A DNA stretch of 64,000 nucleotides from JAABRU01 sp050180235 (lineage in GTDB: Bacteria; Desulfobacterota; Desulfobacteria; Desulfobacterales; Desulfococcaceae), in NCBI GenBank assembly GCA_050180235.1, contig JBFXEJ010000017.1, forward strand, positions 1 through 64,000, written 5' to 3'. The notes under the pieces are model-generated. The model was not told the origin of the DNA. It saw nothing but the letters and a program-made list of their open reading frames with translations, and did no database searches. The position numbers were made by a program, and so were the translations under genes. Below are positions 60,116 through 64,000 of this stretch, piece after piece (within the stretch, counting starts at the first letter, position 1; every line of letters begins with the position of its first letter).

Positions 60116-60977
60116 ATTTTGGATTTGGTGGCAGCATCTGCCTGAAAAAATAAGCCCGGTCATCTTTCAGATCGGCAGCTTCAAACTGCAGTATTACGGA
60201 CTGATGTATCTTATTGCATTCGGCATCAGTTATGCACTGGTCCTTTACCGCATACGGAAAGAGGAAAGCTTTCATATCACGGCGCAGCAGGCCGAATCCC
60301 TGACCACTGCCATGATTCTGGGCGTGATTCTGGGCGGGCGGCTGGGATACGTCATTTTTTACAATTTTTCCTATTATCTGCATCATCCATTGGAAATCTT
60401 TCTGCCCTTTGATTTTTCCAATGGCATGACCTTCACCGGCATTTCCGGCATGTCCTATCACGGCGGTCTGCTGGGCGTTGTCATTGCCTCGTGGATATAC
60501 ACCCGGAAAAGCGGCATAAGTTTCCGGGAAATGAGTGATCTGTATGCGCCTGTGGTTCCTTTGGGTTACACCTTCGGGCGCATGGGCAATTTCATCAACG
60601 GAGAACTCTACGGAAGAATAACAGATGCAAATATAGGCATGTATTTTCCCCATGCACCGGGCCCGGAACTGCGCCATCCTTCGCAGTTGTATGAAGCCTT
60701 TTTTGAGGGCATTTTTCTCTTTGTTCTGCTGTGGAGCATTCGCAAAAAAACAAACACCAAAGGCGCTATGCTGGCCTTTTATCTGATGGGATACGGAACA
60801 GTACGCTTTTTCATTGAATACTTCCGTGAACCGGATGCGCATCTGGGATTTGTTTTTCTCTCTTTTTCCAGAGGACAGCAACTGTGTTTTCTGATGATAC
60901 TGGCCGGAATACTGATTTACGGCGGACTGCGTTTCAAAAACAATGGCAAAACCGCAGTTGCCGCAGGAAAGAGATGA
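60105..60977 (+). CDS. lgt: Prolipoprotein diacylglyceryl transferase
   Basis: A 290-residue inner-membrane enzyme that transfers diacylglycerol from phosphatidylglycerol to the lipobox Cys of lipoproteins. Seven hydrophobic segments are present. Motifs: LQYYGLMYLIAF, GGRLGYVIFYN, MSYHGGLLG, the Lgt signature GRMGNFINGELYGR, and LRHPSQLYEAFFEG. The ATG at 60105 is followed by another at 60108; either is possible. It serves the many lipoproteins encoded around it. Confidence 0.97.
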   Translation: MMNEFWIWWQHLPEKISPVIFQIGSFKLQYYGLMYLIAFGISYALVLYRIRKEESFHITAQQAESLTTAMILGVILGGRLGYVIFYNFSYYLHHPLEIFLPFDFSNGMTFTGISGMSYHGGLLGVVIASWIYTRKSGISFREMSDLYAPVVPLGYTFGRMGNFINGELYGRITDANIGMYFPHAPGPELRHPSQLYEAFFEGIFLFVLLWSIRKKTNTKGAMLAFYLMGYGTVRFFIEYFREPDAHLGFVFLSFSRGQQLCFLMILAGILIYGGLRFKNNGKTAVAAGKR

Positions 60978-61176
60978 GGATTGCAAATTCAGCCACGAAT
61001 GACACGAATAACACGAATTTTTATTCACTATTCGTGCAATTCGTGTCATTCGTGGTTAAAACAATCCGCAGGGAAGAGATGAGGATTGCAAATTCAGCCG
61101 CGAATAACACGAATAACACGAATTTTTATTCACTATTCGTACAATTCGTCATTCGTGCTTAAAACAATCCGCTTGA
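60971..61176. repeat. Tandem duplication, about 105-bp unit
   Basis: The unit GAGATGAGGATTGCAAATTC, CACGAATAACACGAATTTTT and TTAAAACAATCCGC occurs twice (60971-61075 and 61076-61176) with few differences. Each unit has an inner inverted repeat (ACGAATGACACGAA / TTCGTGTCATTCGT). The first copy begins at the lgt stop codon. Confidence 0.8.
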
Positions 61177-61188
61177 AAGGAATTAGAT

Positions 61189-61455
61189 ATGATATCCGTG
61201 AATGTGGAAAAAGCGGCCCGGACATTGCCCGGACTGATTCATCATACTCTGATGAATTGTGAGGAAACGGTTATTGTTTCCGAAAACGGGGCAGTTGTGA
61301 TGATTGATCAGGCTGAGTGGGAAAATATGAAAGAAACCCTGAATCTGCTGCGGGACAGAAAATCCCTCAAAGCCCTGCTGGACGGACACAGAGAAAGAGA
61401 TTTGGGACACATACCGGACAGCGTAAGTGCTGAAAAGGCTTTTTATGACTTATAA
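61189..61455 (+). CDS. Phd/YefM-type antitoxin
   Basis: An 88-residue antitoxin of the Phd/YefM family. VEKAARTLPGLIHHTLMNCEETVI and VSENGAVVMIDQAEWENMKE form the N-terminal DNA-binding/dimer domain; the C-terminus wraps the toxin. GAAAGGAATTAGAT is the ribosome site. The following toxin gene overlaps its end by 11 bases. Such antitoxins usually repress their own operon together with the toxin. Confidence 0.92.
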   Translation: MISVNVEKAARTLPGLIHHTLMNCEETVIVSENGAVVMIDQAEWENMKETLNLLRDRKSLKALLDGHRERDLGHIPDSVSAEKAFYDL

Positions 61456-61717
61456 AATCAACATTCTCAAAAATGCGGATGAAGATTTGGACTGGCTGAG
61501 AAAAAATGACAGAAAAAGCTACTGCAAATGTTTTGATCTTGTGAGGGAACTCATGGAAAATCCCAGAGAAGGAACCGGCAAACCGGAACGGCTTAAATAT
61601 TTTGCAAAAGAGGTTTACAGCAGAAGGATTAATCAGGAGGACAGGCTGGTTTATACCATTTATGAAAATACAGGGGAAATTGATATTTCCTCATTTCGGG
61701 GACATTACAAAAAATAA
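61445..61717 (+). CDS. YoeB/Txe-family mRNA interferase toxin
   Basis: A 90-residue RelE-fold ribosome-dependent endoribonuclease. INILKNADEDLDWLRKND, LMENPREGTGKPERLKYF, YSRRINQEDRLVYTIYENTG and SFRGHYKK carry the YoeB catalytic residues (Glu, Arg in RRINQEDRLVY, and the final His-Tyr). The ATG at 61445 overlaps the antitoxin's end. It is a complete type II toxin-antitoxin pair. Confidence 0.93.
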   Translation: MTYKINILKNADEDLDWLRKNDRKSYCKCFDLVRELMENPREGTGKPERLKYFAKEVYSRRINQEDRLVYTIYENTGEIDISSFRGHYKK

Positions 61718-61744
61718 AAACACCAACATACAGATTACAGGCAT

Positions 61745-63139
61745 ATGAAACTCTTTTTATACAACACACTGACAAGAAGCAGGGAGGAATTCGTTCCCAT
61801 TGATCCGCAGGAAGTGGGAATGTATACCTGCGGGCCTACGGTTTACAATTATGCCCATATCGGCAACCTGCGCACCTATATTTTTGAGGATATTCTCAAG
61901 CGGGTTCTCCTGTACAACGGTTACAGAGTCAAACATGTGATGAATATCACAGATGTGGGGCATCTGACCGGTGACCGGGATATGGGCGAGGACAAACTGG
62001 AAAAAGGAGCCGCACGCGAGGGAAAATCCGCGTGGGAGATCGCGGCTTTTTACACGCAGGAATTCAAAAAGGACATGAATGCTTTGAACCTGCTGGAGCC
62101 AAATATCTGGTGCCGTGCCACCGATACGATTCCCGAACAGATTGATCTGATTCGTATTCTGGAGGAAAAAGGCTACACCTACCCCACCCGTGACGGCATC
62201 TATTTTGACACATCAAAATTCAAAGATTATACCAAACTTTCCCATCAGAATCTGGATGCCCTGCAGGAAGGCGCACGGGTGGAAAAAAACCCGGAAAAAC
62301 GCAATCCCACGGATTTTGCGCTCTGGAAATTCTCTCCGGCTGATGTGCAGAGACAAATGGAATGGGATTCTCCCTGGGGAAAGGGATTTCCGGGCTGGCA
62401 TATTGAATGCTCTACCATGAGCATGAAATTTCTGGGAGAGCGGCTTGATATTCACTGCGGCGGAACAGATCATATCAACGTGCATCATACCAATGAAATT
62501 GCCCAGTCCGAAGCCGCGACCGGGAAAAAGTTCTTCAATTTCTGGATGCACGGAGCATTTCTCAACATTGAAGGCGGCAAGAAAATGGCAAAAAGCGCGG
62601 GCAATTTCCTGACGTTGGAAAACACACTGATCCGGCAGGGAATTGATCCTCTGGCCTACCGTTTTGCCGCGTTTCAGACCCATTACCGCAATCCTATGGA
62701 ATATACCGCAGAATCCATGCACGCGGCTGCCAACGGACTGGCACATCTGAGAAGCCGTGCCAAAAGCCTCCGGGAGTCCGGAGACTTTTCATCAGGTCAG
62801 ATCAGCCCTGAATTCAAAGAAAAATTCCTCACGGAAATCAATGATGATCTGAACATGCCCCGCGCAATGGCTGTGGTGCAGGAAATGCTCAAATCTGATC
62901 TCAGTCCCGGAGACAAACATGCCACACTTGCAGATTTTGACCGGGTGCTGGGCTTTGATCTCGGCAAAGAGGAAAAAGAGGAAGGACTGCCGGAGGAAGT
63001 CCTGAAACTGGGCGAAGCCCGGCAGAAAGCCAGATCAGAAAAAAACTGGGCAGAATCGGATCGGCTGCGGGATGCCATCCGTGATTTGGGATATATGGTG
63101 CGGGATACAAAAGAGGGAATGAAGATTGACAAAATCTGA
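61745..63139 (+). CDS. cysS: Cysteinyl-tRNA synthetase
   Basis: A 464-residue class I aminoacyl-tRNA synthetase that charges tRNA-Cys. Zinc-binding and catalytic motifs: MYTCGPTVYNYAHIGNLRTY (HIGN signature), WHIECSTMS, CGGTDHINVHHTNEIAQ and KMAKSAGNF (KMSKS loop, with Ala in place of the first Ser). The C-terminal anticodon-binding domain ends at about 464. Length is typical. Confidence 0.98.
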   Translation: MKLFLYNTLTRSREEFVPIDPQEVGMYTCGPTVYNYAHIGNLRTYIFEDILKRVLLYNGYRVKHVMNITDVGHLTGDRDMGEDKLEKGAAREGKSAWEIAAFYTQEFKKDMNALNLLEPNIWCRATDTIPEQIDLIRILEEKGYTYPTRDGIYFDTSKFKDYTKLSHQNLDALQEGARVEKNPEKRNPTDFALWKFSPADVQRQMEWDSPWGKGFPGWHIECSTMSMKFLGERLDIHCGGTDHINVHHTNEIAQSEAATGKKFFNFWMHGAFLNIEGGKKMAKSAGNFLTLENTLIRQGIDPLAYRFAAFQTHYRNPMEYTAESMHAAANGLAHLRSRAKSLRESGDFSSGQISPEFKEKFLTEINDDLNMPRAMAVVQEMLKSDLSPGDKHATLADFDRVLGFDLGKEEKEEGLPEEVLKLGEARQKARSEKNWAESDRLRDAIRDLGYMVRDTKEGMKIDKI

Positions 63140-63157
63140 AATATCGGAGGAGAAGAC

Positions 63158-63562
63158 ATGAATACAGGAAAGAAAATCATATGCGGATGTCTGCTGTCTC
63201 TTTGCTGTCTGATTATGGCAGGATGCGGATTTTTTATTGCAGGGTCGGTTGCGGGAGTGGGCGTGTATTCCTATGTCAACGGCGAGCTGATCCGTTCATA
63301 CCAGACCGGCTATGATCAAACCCTTGAGGTCTGCACTGATGTTCTGGAAAAACAGGATCTCAGAATAACAGGAACTGAGCAGAAATCCCTCAGCACCACC
63401 ATCAGCAGTGAGTATTACAACGGCAAACCCGTAACAGTAAAAGTGACACGCAGGAATACCGACATGACCGAGGTTGCCATCCGCTCCGGTATCATGGGCG
63501 TATGGGACAGAGAATTTTCCGAACGGATTCATGCGGCCATTGCAAAGCAGCTTGAGCAGTAA
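63158..63562 (+). CDS. DUF3568-family lipoprotein
   Basis: A 134-residue lipoprotein with signal peptide and lipobox MAGC, then a small domain (VGVYSYVNGELIRSY, SLSTTISSEYYNGKPVTVKV, RSGIMGVWDREFSERIHAAI) matching DUF3568, common in deltaproteobacteria with no known role. GGAGGAG precedes the ATG. It lies between cysS and tilS, whose start overlaps its end. Confidence 0.85.
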   Translation: MNTGKKIICGCLLSLCCLIMAGCGFFIAGSVAGVGVYSYVNGELIRSYQTGYDQTLEVCTDVLEKQDLRITGTEQKSLSTTISSEYYNGKPVTVKVTRRNTDMTEVAIRSGIMGVWDREFSERIHAAIAKQLEQ

Positions 63563-64000
63563 TATAACCGGCATTGTCGGCAGAACCATCCGGAAATACC
63601 GGATGCTGGAAACCGGGGATACTGTTCTCATGGGCGTATCCGGGGGAGCTGATTCCGTGGCTCTCGTGCATATTTTTGCAGAACTGACTCCCTGCTTTTC
63701 TCTGCGCCTGGGCATAGCCCATCTCAACCACTGCCTGCGCGGTGAAGAATCAGACAGGGATGAGAAATTTGTCATTGAACTGGCAGAAAAACTTTCCATT
63801 CCCTGTTTTACCGGAAAAAAAGACGCGGAAGAATACAGACGTTTGCACAGGCTTTCCCCTGAAGAATCGGCCAGAGAGATCCGTTATGCTTTTTTGGAAC
63901 AAACCGCGCGGGAAAAGGGATTCACGCGAATTGCTTTGGGACACCACGCTGATGACAATGCGGAACTGATTCTGATGTTTCTGCTGCGCGGGAGCGGCCC
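63552..64000 (+). CDS. tilS: tRNA(Ile)-lysidine synthase (5' part)
   Basis: The open frame runs off the right edge. It carries the PP-loop SGGADS (in MGVSGGADSVALVHIF), AHLNHCLRGEESDRDEKFV and LGHHADDNAELILMFLLRGS, which identify TilS; this enzyme changes C34 of tRNA-Ile(CAU) to lysidine. The start is uncertain: no ATG fits before the PP-loop, so a TTG at 63552 overlapping the DUF3568 stop is chosen. Confidence 0.88.
   Translation, partial: MSSNITGIVGRTIRKYRMLETGDTVLMGVSGGADSVALVHIFAELTPCFSLRLGIAHLNHCLRGEESDRDEKFVIELAEKLSIPCFTGKKDAEEYRRLHRLSPEESAREIRYAFLEQTAREKGFTRIALGHHADDNAELILMFLLRGSG

Noticed and set aside
59778..61049. A 423-residue open frame on the - strand
   Set aside because: It is antisense to lgt and crosses simple-repeat DNA; composition is irregular and there is no recognisable domain.
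1..64000. tRNA, rRNA and riboswitch genes
   Set aside because: I looked for TPsiC-like GGTTCRA arms with pairing stems, rRNA stretches and cyclic-di-GMP or amino-acid riboswitch cores and found none convincing; a covariance-model search would settle this.

Overview
The window looks like a chromosomal segment of a Gram-negative, anaerobic deltaproteobacterium (Desulfobacterota; a filamentous Desulfonema-like member of the Desulfobacterales is my best guess). This is inferred from KdsB (LPS core), a FadL-like porin, several lipoproteins and Lgt, a ferredoxin-thioredoxin-reductase-like protein, cohesin/dockerin-type secreted proteins, and unusually abundant non-coding repeats. No rRNA, tRNA or CRISPR array was found.

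Layout. 0-6.3 kb: a membrane-anchored cohesin protein, a FadL-like outer-membrane protein, an unknown protein with a PaaI-like thioesterase, and a secreted M14 carboxypeptidase with a C-terminal dockerin. 6.8-10.1 kb: an MFS transporter and an ABC exporter half. 10.2-12.3 kb: two gene cassettes with attC sites but no integrase (a CALIN). 12.5-15.8 kb: a PIN toxin-antitoxin pair whose antitoxin is frameshifted at an A8 run, kdsB and a methyltransferase. 15.9-23.9 kb: a SWIM / DUF5691 / MoxR AAA / DUF5682 / VWA cluster. 23.9-29.6 kb: an ECF sigma/anti-sigma/periplasmic-sensor operon, a TrmO-like protein, a molybdate/sulfate transporter, an OmpR-type regulator and serine acetyltransferase. 30-37 kb: an M50 protease, a STAS protein with an in-frame TAG, a hybrid kinase, a truncated response regulator, and a NarL/NarX-like pair. 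37.8-50 kb: ruvC, lipoprotein, PP2C phosphatase, aldo/keto reductase, a third integron cassette (encoding a dockerin protein), a glutaredoxin/FTR pair, a hydantoinase-family protein, a FecR protein, and two convergent serine hydrolases that share a repeat read on both strands. 50-53.4 kb: a Cys-rich protein, a small unknown, an OmpA-type lipoprotein and a PKD-domain secreted protein.

53.6-59.7 kb is a defence-like island: an N6-adenine methylase fused to a specificity domain, a PD-(D/E)XK protein with an internal start site plus a separate duplicate of its C-terminal 79 residues, a small helical protein, and an NB-ARC/TPR (NLR-like) ATPase. The small protein's C-terminus and the ATPase's N-terminus carry the same short motif, the arrangement expected of amyloid-type signalling between an NLR and its effector. 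59.9-64 kb: HicB-like and Phd/YoeB-like modules among lgt, cysS, a DUF3568 lipoprotein and the start of tilS.

Intergenic DNA is packed with short mobile-looking repeats. Family A (about 192 bp, ends GGTAGTGGG/CCCACTACC) makes 8-bp target duplications in two of its full copies, and one copy is nested in a family B element (ends ATACCGATTCGCCATTGA). Families C (TTAGGTGATTTC ends) and D (AGACCTCTTGCAAAA ends) and a palindromic REP-like family are also scattered through the window.
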